Below the pieces are notes generated by a model. That model did not search any database and was not told the origin of the DNA. It saw nothing but the letters and a program-made list of their open reading frames with translations. 52,499 nucleotides of DNA, taken from NCBI GenBank assembly GCA_028335865.1, contig JAOKTA010000003.1, positions 1 to 52,499 of the forward strand, given 5' to 3'. This document shows positions 8,603 through 16,036 of this stretch, piece by piece. The position numbers and the translations under genes were made by a program. The stretch's first letter is position 1, and every line of letters begins with the position of its first letter. The DNA comes from Candidatus Nitrosopumilus sp. (lineage in GTDB: Archaea > Thermoproteota > Nitrososphaeria > Nitrososphaerales > Nitrosopumilaceae).

Positions 8603-9022
8603 CTATGTTGGTGTAAATCCATGATATCCGCTAGTTTGTTGATCCTGGTCTTTGTATGTTGGCTCAAACAATGAAATTAGATATTCATCTGGATCTAAAA
8701 TCACTGCGTTTTTGCCTGCATCTTTTTCAATGGTGTCTCGATAAACCTTAACACCTTTTGTTTTTACTTCTTCAAGTGCAGATTTTAAATCACCTACTAT
8801 GAATCCTAGACTTATTCCATTCTCTATTGAACTGCCTACGTGTTGAGCCGTTAGAGATGCAGGATGTAAACTCAACAAAGCTCCGGATGTACCTAAATCT
8901 ACCCATGTTTCTCTTTGGTCTTTGATTGGCAATCCAATTATTTCATGGTAGAATTTTATGGATTTGTCTAAATCTTTGACAGCTAAGATTACGTTACCGA
9001 CTTTCTTGATATTCACATACAA
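8603..9022 (-). CDS. VOC-superfamily (glyoxalase/dioxygenase-fold) protein
   Basis: 139 residues forming two beta-alpha-beta-beta-beta modules. Module one runs VGNVILAVKDLDKSIKFYHEIIGLP to the SLHP strand. Module two begins around LGFIVGDLKSALEEVKTKG and ends LDPDEYLISLFEP. Glu in LFEP and His in SLHP are candidate metal ligands. Substrate cannot be assigned: lyase, isomerase, dioxygenase and binding proteins share the fold. Confidence 0.82.
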   Translation of the reverse strand: MYVNIKKVGNVILAVKDLDKSIKFYHEIIGLPIKDQRETWVDLGTSGALLSLHPASLTAQHVGSSIENGISLGFIVGDLKSALEEVKTKGVKVYRDTIEKDAGKNAVILDPDEYLISLFEPTYKDQDQQTSGYHGFTPT

Positions 9023-9080
9023 TATAGCTTAAAGTTGCTTAAATCAATTACTCTAATTTAAAAATAATTTTAAATTATGC

Positions 9081-9299
9081 CTATTGAACTTCTACCATTG
9101 TTTCAGTCCGTTCAACACCGCTAATTTTTTGAATTTCATTTGTTACTTCTTTTATCTGTACTAACTGTTCTACATCAATAATTGCAACTGCATCAAATTG
9201 ACCGCTTGTTGGAAATGAGTCAACTATGGATGTTAATTTTTTTAATTTAACCGATATGAGTTTTTTTGGAGATTTTACTAAAATTATTGCCCTTACCAT
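9081..9299 (-). CDS. Lrp/AsnC-type RAM-domain protein (no HTH)
   Basis: 72 residues comprising only the ligand-binding RAM (alpha-beta sandwich) domain of Lrp/AsnC regulators, with GQFDAVAIIDVE as the core strand. There is no DNA-binding helix-turn-helix. Its ATG overlaps the stop of the sister RAM gene upstream (shared ATGGTAA), so the two are co-translated and may form hetero-oligomers. Stand-alone RAM proteins bind amino acids and may modulate full-length Lrp proteins encoded elsewhere. Confidence 0.85.
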   Translation of the reverse strand: MVRAIILVKSPKKLISVKLKKLTSIVDSFPTSGQFDAVAIIDVEQLVQIKEVTNEIQKISGVERTETMVEVQ

Positions 9300-9532
9300 C
9301 CTAAATCCACCTCCACTTCAATTAGAGTTTCCGTAGTTACAATATCTTTAATTTTTTTAAAACCAATTACCATTTGATTAATTTCATCCATACTGCCTTT
9401 TAAAATCACACTGACATCTGCTCTACCTGTAACTATCATTGTTTGTTTGACGACTTTTCTTTTCTTCTTTAATATTTCAACTACCGAATCTACTTTTCCA
9501 GGTTTAACTGTGATCAAACATAATGCTTGCAT
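9293..9532 (-). CDS. Lrp/AsnC-type RAM-domain protein (no HTH), upstream partner
   Basis: 79 residues: an effector-binding RAM domain (ALCLITVKPGKVDSVVEILKK, then TGRADVSVILKG) with no HTH. First gene of a two-gene operon with the downstream RAM protein. The two share the fold but differ in sequence, consistent with an old duplication. Likely amino-acid-responsive oligomer. Confidence 0.85.
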   Translation of the reverse strand: MQALCLITVKPGKVDSVVEILKKKRKVVKQTMIVTGRADVSVILKGSMDEINQMVIGFKKIKDIVTTETLIEVEVDLGW

Positions 9533-9786
9533 AGATCCTTTAGATTGTTAAACCTGATAAAGATTTCTAGGGCGTATCTAAACAAAATTGATAGACTGGC
9601 ACAAGTTAGGATCTAATTACGATAATTCATAGTAATGTATCCAAAATAATTTTGATTTTAAAACAGCCTTTTTGATTTACATAACGAAAGATTACTGCGG
9701 GGTGAGTTTTTTATATCAATCTTGATCCTACCACTAGTATACAGCGAATTTAACACCCGTACACTACTGTTGTTAGACTTGGGAGG

Positions 9787-9813
9787 AATGAGGATTCTTC
9801 TCATTTTATTTTT
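9787..9813 (+). terminator. Stem-loop plus T-run (factor-independent-type terminator)
   Basis: AATGAG, a 7-nt loop and CTCATT are followed by TTTTATTTTT. The same downstream sequence, CTCATTTTATTTTT, recurs after hairpins at 10435 and 10752. The 9533-9857 gap holds no ORF I can support. A TATA-like TTTTTTATATCAA near 9709 lies about 30 bp before a stretch ending at this hairpin, so a short untranslated RNA (about 9737-9812) is possible. Confidence 0.45.
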
Positions 9814-9857
9814 ACAATAACAAAAAGGTAAATTTAGACATATTTTCTTTGTAAATC

Positions 9858-10079
9858 ATGAACCGTGAACAGGCAGTAGTTGTTGCAAAATTAGTTGCGT
9901 ATTTACTAATTATTGCTGGAATCATAATGTTATTTGCAGCGATTATGTATTTGATAACAGGTCCAGTAAATTTAGTTGTTATAGTTTGGGTCATAGTTGG
10001 AGCATTAATGCTAGGTATTGGGGCAACAGGATTAAGATATATCAAAAAATTAAAACTAGATATTAAATATGAAAATTAA
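9858..10079 (+). CDS. Small two-helix membrane protein, 73 aa
   Basis: ATG start with two transmembrane helices (about residues 10-33 and 38-60) and a basic C-terminal tail, so the tail probably faces the cytosol. It comes just after a hairpin/T-run and precedes a long gene-poor stretch. No known family recognised. Confidence 0.6.
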   Translation: MNREQAVVVAKLVAYLLIIAGIIMLFAAIMYLITGPVNLVVIVWVIVGALMLGIGATGLRYIKKLKLDIKYEN

Positions 10080-10111
10080 TCTGATTTTAAAAAAGAACTT
10101 TTAGTTTACGT

Positions 10112-10474
10112 AATTCTAGGCCGAAGTCTCTTTTTTACCTGAGTCTGGATTAATAATAGAAAATTTATCACGTACATAACCACTAGAACTTGATGGTGCC
10201 TCATTCAACTAAAACCCGCATCTATCAATGGAACAGGAATACCCCAAGGCCATTACAGCCGTTAAGGCAAGGATAAATCCAACAATTAGAACATTTGATT
10301 TCTTAATTCCCATAATTAAGAAACAGAATAGATTGATCTTATTAAGATCCCCCTCAGTAGGCATCCCATACACTTCTTGATCATCAAATTAATCACTCCA
10401 CGTTTGATGAATACAACATGGGTGTTGTTACACTTGAGAGGATTCCGTCGTTGGCATTCTCTCATTTTATTTTT
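10112..10474 (+). ncRNA. Tandem structured-RNA-like unit 1
   Basis: This is unit 1 of a diverged tandem repeat. It shares with unit 2 the blocks AATTCTAGG-AAGTCTCTTTTTT, GATTGATCTTATTA and CATACACTTCTTGATCATCAA. Visible hairpins are GATCTT/AAGATC (10335), TCATCAAA/TTTGATGA (10381/10403), ACAACA/TGTTGT (10413/10423) and TGAGAG/CTCTCA (10435/10459), the last followed by a T-rich run. Stems are kept between units while loops differ. The exact RNA ends and the strand are uncertain; the T-run favours plus. Confidence 0.4.
10209..10313 (-). CDS. Possible 34-aa secreted or membrane peptide
   Basis: ATG to TAG encodes MGIKKSNVLIVGF, a hydrophobic helix, and a short tail with two cysteines (SCSIDRC). 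On this strand a TTAATAAG box lies about 28 nt before the ATG, the spacing of a leaderless archaeal transcript. It overlaps structured-RNA unit 1 on the opposite strand. Either a genuine micropeptide or chance; not in the ORF track. Confidence 0.3.
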   Translation of the reverse strand: MGIKKSNVLIVGFILALTAVMALGYSCSIDRCGF

Positions 10475-10551
10475 CTAATTCCAACAATCACCACATCTGG
10501 AATTCCCAGACACATTCCAATTCTAGGGTCAAGTCTCTTTTTTTGTAACAC
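10462..10551 (-). pseudogene. C-terminal relic of a CFI-box secreted-protein gene
   Basis: On the minus strand this reads IGMCLGIPDVVIVGIRKIK and stops. It closely matches the C-terminal membrane helix of the two full-length CFI-box proteins here (LGMYLGVPAIVIVGIRK). Nucleotide similarity is also plain, for example CCAACAAT and CCCAGA-ACATTCCAA. The rest of the gene is missing. A GTG at 10551 gives a 29-codon ORF, but I read it as a gene remnant inside the tandem repeat region. Confidence 0.55.
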
Positions 10552-10787
10552 TAGGTTTTGTTAATAGATTGATCTTATTAGGATCCCCGATGGTAATTTA
10601 CTCATACACTTCTTGATCATCAATTACCACAGTTGATGAACAAACAACGGTCAATTGCTACTAACACGAGTTATCTATTTCGTGTTAAACGGACTTTTGT
10701 TAGGACCGTAAAGTGTTGCTACATGGGCTTGATCAAGTACATGGATAGTGGGAGAGTTTCTAGAAGAATTCTCTCATTTTATTTTTT
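10519..10787 (+). ncRNA. Tandem structured-RNA-like unit 2
   Basis: Second copy of the unit, with the same leading blocks. Stems: GATCTT/AGGATC (a G-U pair replaces A-U of unit 1), TCATCAA/TTGATGA (10617/10633), ACGGTC/GACCGT (10647/10704) enclosing TAACACGA/TCGTGTTA (10662/10680), and GAGAG/CTCTC (10752/10771) followed by a T-rich run. The nested perfect stems are unlikely in random AT-rich DNA. The track ORF 10633-10839 lies across these stems and looks spurious. Confidence 0.45.
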
Positions 10788-10919
10788 TATTACAACGTAT
10801 GACTCAAATGATTCATTTCGGTCAAATTTGGGCTCTTAAGATCACCTGTTTTGGTTGTTTTTTTGAAATAAAATTGGATGATGTGAGTCAGCGTATGTAG
10901 TAAATGAATCTGCACTTTT

Positions 10920-11135
10920 CTAATCTACGGCTTCTTGTGATCTTGCTTCTTCAAGATATGCTCTACGCTCTTCATTTATCTTGTCTTGGTCGATAACAAT
11001 ATCATCATCAACTATTACAATTCCGCCATCGCTAGGCTCCTCATTAATTTTTTTAGCCTTTGATTTTGACTTGGTTGCTTTGGTTGTTTTTTTAGTTTTA
11101 GCCGTGACTTTTTTTGTAACTTTTTTTTCTGCCAT
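10920..11135 (-). CDS. Lysine/alanine-rich basic protein with acidic tail
   Basis: The true start is probably MAEKKVTKKV (ATG at 11135), giving 71 residues; the track's longer start adds a hydrophobic leader without homologous look. The first 35 residues are a histone-H1-like Lys/Ala/Thr tract (KKTTKATKSKSKAKK). The second half is acidic (IVIVDDDIVIDQD). Probably nucleic-acid binding through the basic tract, but low complexity prevents assignment. Confidence 0.6.
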   Translation of the reverse strand: MAEKKVTKKVTAKTKKTTKATKSKSKAKKINEEPSDGGIVIVDDDIVIDQDKINEERRAYLEEARSQEAVD

Positions 11136-11200
11136 GAATATCGAAAATCTTGGGATGGTGTGACTTTTAAACATTATGTCCTTTTACGGACTTTTTACAC

Positions 11201-11422
11201 TTAATCTGTGTCTACTTCTATGGATTCATTGGTGATCTCTGTAATTTCTTGAAGAACTATCTTTTTAATTTCATCTATAGAGTCAACTTGTCCTGAAATC
11301 ATGTAATTTAGCTGATCTAATATTGCATATTGAACACGGGCTCTTAAGACCTCAAGAACATCTGTTTCAACTGTGGGATGAAATTCACTTATCCACTGAT
11401 CTAAATCTTCATTTTTGATCAT
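11201..11422 (-). CDS. Hypothetical helical protein, 73 aa
   Basis: ATG start; acidic, helical, no cysteines and no membrane segment. Sequence features are DLDQWISEFHPTVETDVLEVL and a C-terminal TDTD-like acidic end. It lies directly upstream of, and in the same direction as, the lysine-rich protein gene (66 bp gap), so the two probably share a transcript. Family unknown. Confidence 0.55.
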   Translation of the reverse strand: MIKNEDLDQWISEFHPTVETDVLEVLRARVQYAILDQLNYMISGQVDSIDEIKKIVLQEITEITNESIEVDTD

Positions 11423-11575
11423 ATTTTTAGATGTGTTATCTTAAATTTATCTTCTGTGCATTTTTTATTTTTCTGTTATTTTTAATGTTGTAATATTGTT
11501 GAAAATAGAGTACACCCAAGTCAACAATTAACTCTTGAATGAATTTATCTTCAATTAATAATTAGACATGCTATT

Positions 11576-11584
11576 GGGAGGTGA
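11576..11584 (+). promoter_or_regulatory. Strong Shine-Dalgarno that points to an ATA start
   Basis: GGGAGGTGA is a near-perfect complement to the 16S rRNA 3' end. The only in-frame start-like codon at proper spacing (6 nt) is ATA at 11591. A GTG within the motif is in another frame, and the next in-frame TTG (11636) is 51 nt away. Confidence 0.55.
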
Positions 11585-11590
11585 AAGCAA

Positions 11591-11923
11591 ATAGCAAAAT
11601 TAACAGATTATCTGGTAGTAAAAGATTCAGTATCGTTGGCAAAAATTGATGGTCATCCGTTTACCATAACTCACATTGAAGATTCTAATTATACTCAGGG
11701 TGAGGATGTTACACGAGGGGTAAAACTTACGATGAAAGAATTTTTTTCCGTGGATGGCAATCAAATGAATAAATTTCATACTACTCGAGTTGCCATTGTA
11801 AAGAAATTTTCTAATCAAAAACTTAGAGATGACATTAATTCCAGTAAAGAGACACTTTGCGTAAAATGTATCTCTGAGAAATCAAGTTCTGGAAAAAGTT
11901 TCTTTAATTTGGTTGACGCATAG
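11591..11923 (+). CDS. Conserved small protein, probable AUA start, 110 aa
   Basis: The track starts this ORF at TTG 11636 (95 aa), but the frame is open back to 11585 and the upstream codons read IAKLTDYLVVKDSVS, which looks coding. A perfect SD sits 6 nt before ATA 11591. The protein has mixed strands, one C-x2-C (LCVKC) and no membrane segment. Family not recognised. I favour initiation at AUA. Confidence 0.55.
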   Translation: MAKLTDYLVVKDSVSLAKIDGHPFTITHIEDSNYTQGEDVTRGVKLTMKEFFSVDGNQMNKFHTTRVAIVKKFSNQKLRDDINSSKETLCVKCISEKSSSGKSFFNLVDA

Positions 11924-12050
11924 ACTTTTTTGAGAGTAATTTCTAATCCCTCATTTTTATTCATATAATTCCGTAAACGTTATTTTTTTCCTTAATTCCT
12001 AAGTAATTTAGCAATTAGATGAATTTTTTTAATAGGCCGGAATACTTAGT

Positions 12051-12245
12051 TTGTTGAATTTTGATTGCGTATTTCCTTCATGTGATTTTAAGTGTAATAA
12101 TGTTGAGGAAATAGAATTTCTAAACCATTTGAAGGAAGAACATTCTGATGAACTACTGAAAATTTCAAAAAAAGAAAACATGTCAATTAAAGCAGTAGAA
12201 ATGATAACAACATCTAACTCAAGTGTTTTCATTAATTCTAATTAA
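12051..12245 (+). CDS. C2H2-like zinc-finger protein, 64 aa
   Basis: Starts at TTG 12051. The segment FDCVFPSCDFKC followed by NHLKEEHSDELL gives a C2H2-type finger (Cys near 6-14, His near 28 and 33). The C-terminal 30 residues are polar. Single-finger proteins of this kind are common in these archaea and probably bind nucleic acid. Not otherwise recognised. Confidence 0.6.
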   Translation: MLNFDCVFPSCDFKCNNVEEIEFLNHLKEEHSDELLKISKKENMSIKAVEMITTSNSSVFINSN

Positions 12246-12351
12246 CATAAAAAACAGGAATAGATTTTTTGAATCATGTGGATGAATGTCCAATATTTAT
12301 CAAATTAATGATTTTTGAGACTATTGGATCTAAAGTAAATTAAATCAAGAG

Positions 12352-12425
12352 TGCCAGGGGCATGATTTGAACAAGCGACAGCCCGGTCTTCAGCCGAGTG
12401 CTCTTCCAGGCTGAGCTACCCTGGC
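12352..12425 (-). tRNA. trnF: tRNA-Phe (GAA)
   Basis: Read on the minus strand, acceptor GCCAGGG pairs with CCCTGGC and A is the discriminator. The D arm is GCTC...GAGC. The anticodon stem CTCGG/CCGGG holds loop CTGAAGA, anticodon GAA for Phe. The T arm is GCTTG-TTCAAAT-CATGC with one mismatch. No intron and no encoded CCA. Length is 74 nt. No integrated element abuts it. Confidence 0.93.
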
Positions 12426-12467
12426 ACTAAAAAAAATACTCAAGATGAGACATTAAAGTTTGTCTTT

Positions 12468-13004
12468 TTATGGTTTCCAGAGGATGTCTTCTATCCCTTT
12501 TCGCTTATTGATTAAACGACCCAATACAAACATCAAATCTGATAATCTGTTGAGATATTTGATGCAGTTGGAATTTATTTCATCCTTATCGCTTAATTTT
12601 ACTACTAGTGTTTCTGCCCGTCTTACAATTGTTCTAACTTGATGTGTCTGTGCAGCTGCTAAGTTTCCTCCAGGTAGAATGAAATTTGTTAGCGGGGATA
12701 ATTCTAATTCAAACAGATCAATTGATTTTTCTAATTTTTCAATCATCTCCAAGGATACCCTATTTTTAAGATCATTTAGATTCTGGTTGGATAAATCGGA
12801 ACCCAGTAAAAATAAATCATTTTGAATTTGACTCAAAAGTTGACTGACATCATCATCCAATACATTTGTTAAAACAATACCTATGGCTGCATTTGCTTCA
12901 TCTACTGTCCCATATGCCATAATTCTTGGATGTGATTTTGCAATTCTAAAATTACCCTGTAAACCTGTATTCCCGTCATCTCCTGTTTTTGTGTAAATTT
13001 TCAT
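12468..13004 (-). CDS. Cob(I)alamin adenosyltransferase, PduO type
   Basis: Transfers the adenosyl group of ATP to reduced cobalamin to make coenzyme B12. The N-terminus KIYTKTGDDGNTGLQG is the PduO/MMAB ATP-binding motif. The C-terminal half has VRTIVRRAETLVVKL and NRLSDLMFVLGRLIN, also diagnostic. 178 residues is a typical single-domain length. Ammonia-oxidising archaea make cobalamin for enzymes such as methylmalonyl-CoA mutase, so a housekeeping role fits. Confidence 0.93.
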   Translation of the reverse strand: MKIYTKTGDDGNTGLQGNFRIAKSHPRIMAYGTVDEANAAIGIVLTNVLDDDVSQLLSQIQNDLFLLGSDLSNQNLNDLKNRVSLEMIEKLEKSIDLFELELSPLTNFILPGGNLAAAQTHQVRTIVRRAETLVVKLSDKDEINSNCIKYLNRLSDLMFVLGRLINKRKGIEDILWKP

Positions 13005-13091
13005 ATCTTGTTTAATTTGACTTAATTATTATGTGATTCGAAAAAGTAAATATGAAAATTCATTAGGACAAAATATTATCCATAATGTATC

Positions 13092-13622
13092 ATGATTTTA
13101 GATTTTTTTAAAACTGCAGTAAATTTAAAAAATATTTCCAGACAGGGATGGATAGACAAATTATCTCTAAAACACCCTGAATCTGTGGCTGATCATAGTT
13201 ATTCTATGGCAATAATGGGCATGATAATATCTGATTTAGAAAATTACAATTCTGAGAAAATATTAAAAATGATATTATTGCATGATTTGGCTGAATCAAA
13301 AATTGGAGATTATACTCCCAACCAAATAAGCAAAGAAAATAAAATAAAAATTGAAAATAACGCATATGATGAAATGATCAGCACTTTACCTGAATCCATA
13401 AAATCACAATATGCTCAAATTTGGAAAGAATACCAAAAACAAGAATCTCCTGAATCAAAAATTGTACGTCAAATTGATAAATTAGAAATGACATTACAAG
13501 CAAAAATGTATCAAAAAGAGGGGTCATCTAAAGAAGCAGTAGACTCTTTTTTTAAATCCGCAGAAGATGGGATTACCCATCCAAAACTAAAAGAGATTCT
13601 GAATCAAATATTGCAAGATTAA
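13092..13622 (+). CDS. HD-domain phosphohydrolase, YfbR/HDDC2-like
   Basis: HD superfamily: His in SVADHSYSMA, the HD pair in ILLHDLAESKIGDYTP and a later Asp in IVRQIDKLEM complete the metal site. N-terminal W in RQGWIDKL and the PESVADHS segment match YfbR/HDDC2 5'-deoxynucleotidases. 176 residues. Likely dephosphorylates deoxynucleoside monophosphates in the cytosol; exact substrate not provable from sequence. Confidence 0.85.
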   Translation: MILDFFKTAVNLKNISRQGWIDKLSLKHPESVADHSYSMAIMGMIISDLENYNSEKILKMILLHDLAESKIGDYTPNQISKENKIKIENNAYDEMISTLPESIKSQYAQIWKEYQKQESPESKIVRQIDKLEMTLQAKMYQKEGSSKEAVDSFFKSAEDGITHPKLKEILNQILQD

Positions 13623-13630
13623 ATTATCAA

Positions 13631-13984
13631 TTAGAATCCAAGTTTAATTTGATTTGCAAGAACTATGGTGATGGTTCCGTATGTGACTAATGCAAGCACC
13701 GAAATAAAACACCCCCAATTCACAGCTTTTTCATATTTTAATCCGCTTCTATAATCAAGCAAAATACCTCGAAGGCCATTAAAACCATGAACTGATACTA
13801 AAATTAAAATCATTTCTAAAAGTAATGCATAAGTAAAATTTTGATAGTTAGAAATTACAGACTCATACGACAACGATGCTGCAAAATTTCCCGTTGCAAA
13901 TCTGACTGAAATGTGTAACGCAACTAATCCTATGGCACCTAAAGCTGTGCCGTAATGGATTTTTCGAATATGACTTTCCCTTAT
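13631..13984 (-). CDS. sdhD: Succinate dehydrogenase membrane anchor, second subunit
   Basis: Three transmembrane helices with His residues suited to haem or quinone binding (VALHISVRF, LVSVHGFNGLRGIL). The track ORF starts at 14059, which would overlap the upstream anchor by 73 nt. Homologue-like sequence begins RESHIRKIHYG, directly after an ATA codon at 13984, two bases beyond the upstream stop. I therefore propose a coupled AUA start and 117 residues. sdhA and sdhB are not in this window. Confidence 0.7.
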   Translation of the reverse strand: MRESHIRKIHYGTALGAIGLVALHISVRFATGNFAASLSYESVISNYQNFTYALLLEMILILVSVHGFNGLRGILLDYRSGLKYEKAVNWGCFISVLALVTYGTITIVLANQIKLGF

Positions 13985-13986
13985 TC

Positions 13987-14376
13987 TTAAAATTTGAAAA
14001 ACACCCCTAGTGCGGCGTATAATGCCAATGCTGAGACTCCCATAGTAACGTAAATGCACAGTCTGTTCTTTTTGCCCATTGATTGAACTTGATACGGATA
14101 ATCCGGTCTAGTCGGAGTTCCAATTCCTATTCCGCCTTGATTTAACATCAATCTAATGCCGTTAAGACAATGAAATGCACCTAAAGCAATCATTACAGAT
14201 AAGACAACAAAACCTAATGGGGAATATGTTAAAAATAATAATTGTCCCCAAGACATTCTATCCAGAACAGACATTGCATGAATTACATGTACGACGAAAA
14301 ATATTAGTAAATAAATTCCAGAAATTCTCATAAGCAACCATGAGACCCTACTTACCCCATACCCAGAAGGGTTCAA
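13987..14376 (-). CDS. sdhC: Succinate dehydrogenase membrane anchor, cytochrome b-type subunit
   Basis: Three helices; SWLLMRISGIYLLIFFVVHVIHA and GAFHCLNGIRLML carry the conserved His, Ser and Arg of SDH cytochrome b subunits. The track start is TTG 14376, but the frame is open upstream (SEILNKENSKGIRTW) to an ATA at 14436 that follows a TAA. Conserved-looking WLNPSGYG suggests the longer N-terminus is real, with a non-ATG start. The pair anchors SdhAB to the membrane and passes electrons to quinone. Confidence 0.75.
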   Translation of the reverse strand: MNPSGYGVSRVSWLLMRISGIYLLIFFVVHVIHAMSVLDRMSWGQLLFLTYSPLGFVVLSVMIALGAFHCLNGIRLMLNQGGIGIGTPTRPDYPYQVQSMGKKNRLCIYVTMGVSALALYAALGVFFKF

Positions 14377-14416
14377 CCATGTACGAATTCCTTTACTATT
14401 TTCTTTATTCAGAATT

Positions 14417-14518
14417 TCACTGATTGAAGGCAGTATTTATGACCTGACGGGATAATGTCCATGCTGCCAAAAGCACAAATGAAATTACATACAAATCACT
14501 TATGTTTTGATAGAACAT
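14417..14518 (-). CDS. Single-helix membrane peptide upstream of sdhC, 33 aa
   Basis: ATG to TGA encodes MFYQNISDLYVISFVLL, one helix, then a basic tail. Its 3' end overlaps the extended N-terminus of sdhC. It could be a small accessory subunit of the SDH membrane part; position and overlap are the only support. Not in the ORF track. Confidence 0.4.
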   Translation of the reverse strand: MFYQNISDLYVISFVLLAAWTLSRQVINTAFNQ

Positions 14519-14623
14519 TTTTCTTGTTTTTATGGAATAATTTACAAATAAAATACGTCTTCATTAGATTTGATCAAAGAACAGCTAAACCACCATCATA
14601 GAAATAAACCAACAAAAATAATG

Positions 14624-14824
14624 CTATTGTGAGTCTTTTTTCTCGTTTATTTTTCTTGTTTGGTTAATGAAACTTTTCATAAATGCACCTATTGAGAGCA
14701 TAACTATTCCAAAAATCATAACGACAAGTATTGTTGTTTCACTGTAATCTCCGATAAGGGTAATTGAAAGTAATATTCCTGCTATTCCAATTATCATCAA
14801 TAAGTATGATATTTTGGCAAACAT
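14624..14824 (-). CDS. Small two-helix membrane protein, 66 aa
   Basis: ATG at 14824. Two transmembrane helices (about 5-23 and 30-50) and a basic, polar C-terminus (NQTRKINEKKDSQ). The sequence just upstream, AATTTACAAATAAAAT then GTCTT-ATTA, is nearly repeated upstream of the 33-aa peptide at 14518, with a later shared AACAAAAATAATGCTA block. Function unknown. Confidence 0.55.
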   Translation of the reverse strand: MFAKISYLLMIIGIAGILLSITLIGDYSETTILVVMIFGIVMLSIGAFMKSFINQTRKINEKKDSQ

Positions 14825-15033
14825 AATTTACAAATAAAATCGGTCTTGATTAACTTTGGTTAAATGTCTAAAACATCTTGATTATGGGCACAAATTAACA
14901 AAAATAATGCTAATCTGGTAGAAATCATCTATCCCGTATCTATTCTAACTAGAGAAGAACACAATACTAAATTATCTAGAACTGATACTAGTTTATGCTA
15001 TACCGTTAAATGATATTCTAAACATTATTTTTT

Positions 15034-15675
15034 ATGGTTAGAACTGGAAAAGTAATCCCTAAGGAAATCATCTTTCCCATAATCCGCATACTGGACGATA
15101 AAGCAACATGGACTAATATTTACAATAATACTATTAATGAAAAGGGCAAAAGATACGCAAGCAATGACATTGGTTTTACTTTGGAGCACTACCTAGAAAA
15201 AGAACTGATTGAAGAGCAAATGAGAAATAAACAAACTAGAGTTTTCTCTATTGGTAAATCTGCAAATAATGACTATGAGGATTTTTTAAAGAACGTTACA
15301 GAATCCAAAAGGGATATTCTAAAACAGCACGTAGACAAATTAGGCCGTAAGCAAGTATTTACAAAAACTAAAGAATTTGTTCAAGAGAACCATGCTGATT
15401 TCACAAGATTTGTTCTAGCACTTGAAGATAGTGCACAATTCTATACTAACTTACTTCACACTAGAGATAATTCTGATTACGATGATGATTCTATGACTTT
15501 ATCAGCTAACAATGCTGTCAATGAAATGTTTAACGCGAAAATAACTTACATGATTAAACTGACTAACAAATCAATTCAGGAATGCTGCGTTAAATTGTAT
15601 GTTGGAAAAGAGCAAGATGAAATAATTTTGATCAAAGGACAAATCGACAACGTAGTTAGTTCTCTTAATCTCTGA
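15034..15675 (+). CDS. Hypothetical protein with N-terminal winged-helix-like region
   Basis: 213 residues. The first 70 (IIFPIIRILDDKATWTNIYNN... LEHYLEKELIEEQ) look like a winged helix. The remainder is helical and charged, ending in a hydrophobic segment. Comparable wHTH-plus-helical unknowns are at 17248, 29150, 34490 and 37307, so this may be an expanded family of archaeal regulators. No ligand domain is recognised. Confidence 0.55.
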   Translation: MVRTGKVIPKEIIFPIIRILDDKATWTNIYNNTINEKGKRYASNDIGFTLEHYLEKELIEEQMRNKQTRVFSIGKSANNDYEDFLKNVTESKRDILKQHVDKLGRKQVFTKTKEFVQENHADFTRFVLALEDSAQFYTNLLHTRDNSDYDDDSMTLSANNAVNEMFNAKITYMIKLTNKSIQECCVKLYVGKEQDEIILIKGQIDNVVSSLNL

Positions 15676-15793
15676 TACTTTCTAAAAAACATGTATCTCA
15701 GGCATGAATTAAAGAAAAAACCAATCAGTTTGTAGCAGACACATCAAAACTAAAAGAAATATTTACAAAGATAATTCAGGAAAAATAGTTAGA

Positions 15794-16036
15794 ATGTCTG
15801 AATCTGAAAAAATGTCTGAATCTGAAAAAGATCAATTAATTGACGCTCAAAAAGAGGTTATTGGTATCTTGTTTGAGGTCATAAAACGACTTCAAACAAA
15901 CAATGATCTTGATCAGGAGTATTTTGAAATTATGCAAAAAGGTGATAAAAATAATAAAAGAATTCAGGACATCATAAATGAACGCGAAGAAAATTCTAAA
16001 ATCGTTGGCAGATTGTTGGAACAATTAGAAACTTAA
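15794..16036 (+). CDS. Coiled-coil protein with duplicated start, 80 aa
   Basis: The N-terminus is an exact duplication, MSESEKMSESEK, caused by an 18-bp tandem repeat containing the start codon, so initiation could occur at either ATG. The rest is a continuous acidic helix (LIDAQKEVIGILFEVIKRLQ), probably a coiled coil. Just upstream, a frame without a start reads ADTSKLKEIFTKIIQEK, maybe a gene remnant. A long hairpin follows downstream. Confidence 0.5.
   Translation: MSESEKMSESEKDQLIDAQKEVIGILFEVIKRLQTNNDLDQEYFEIMQKGDKNNKRIQDIINEREENSKIVGRLLEQLET

Noticed and set aside
9081-9532. Complete Lrp/AsnC transcription factors
   Set aside because: Both proteins lack the N-terminal helix-turn-helix, so they are RAM-only proteins, not DNA-binding regulators.
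10633-10839. ORF of 68 aa
   Set aside because: It runs across the nested stems of structured unit 2 and its protein has no coding-like character.
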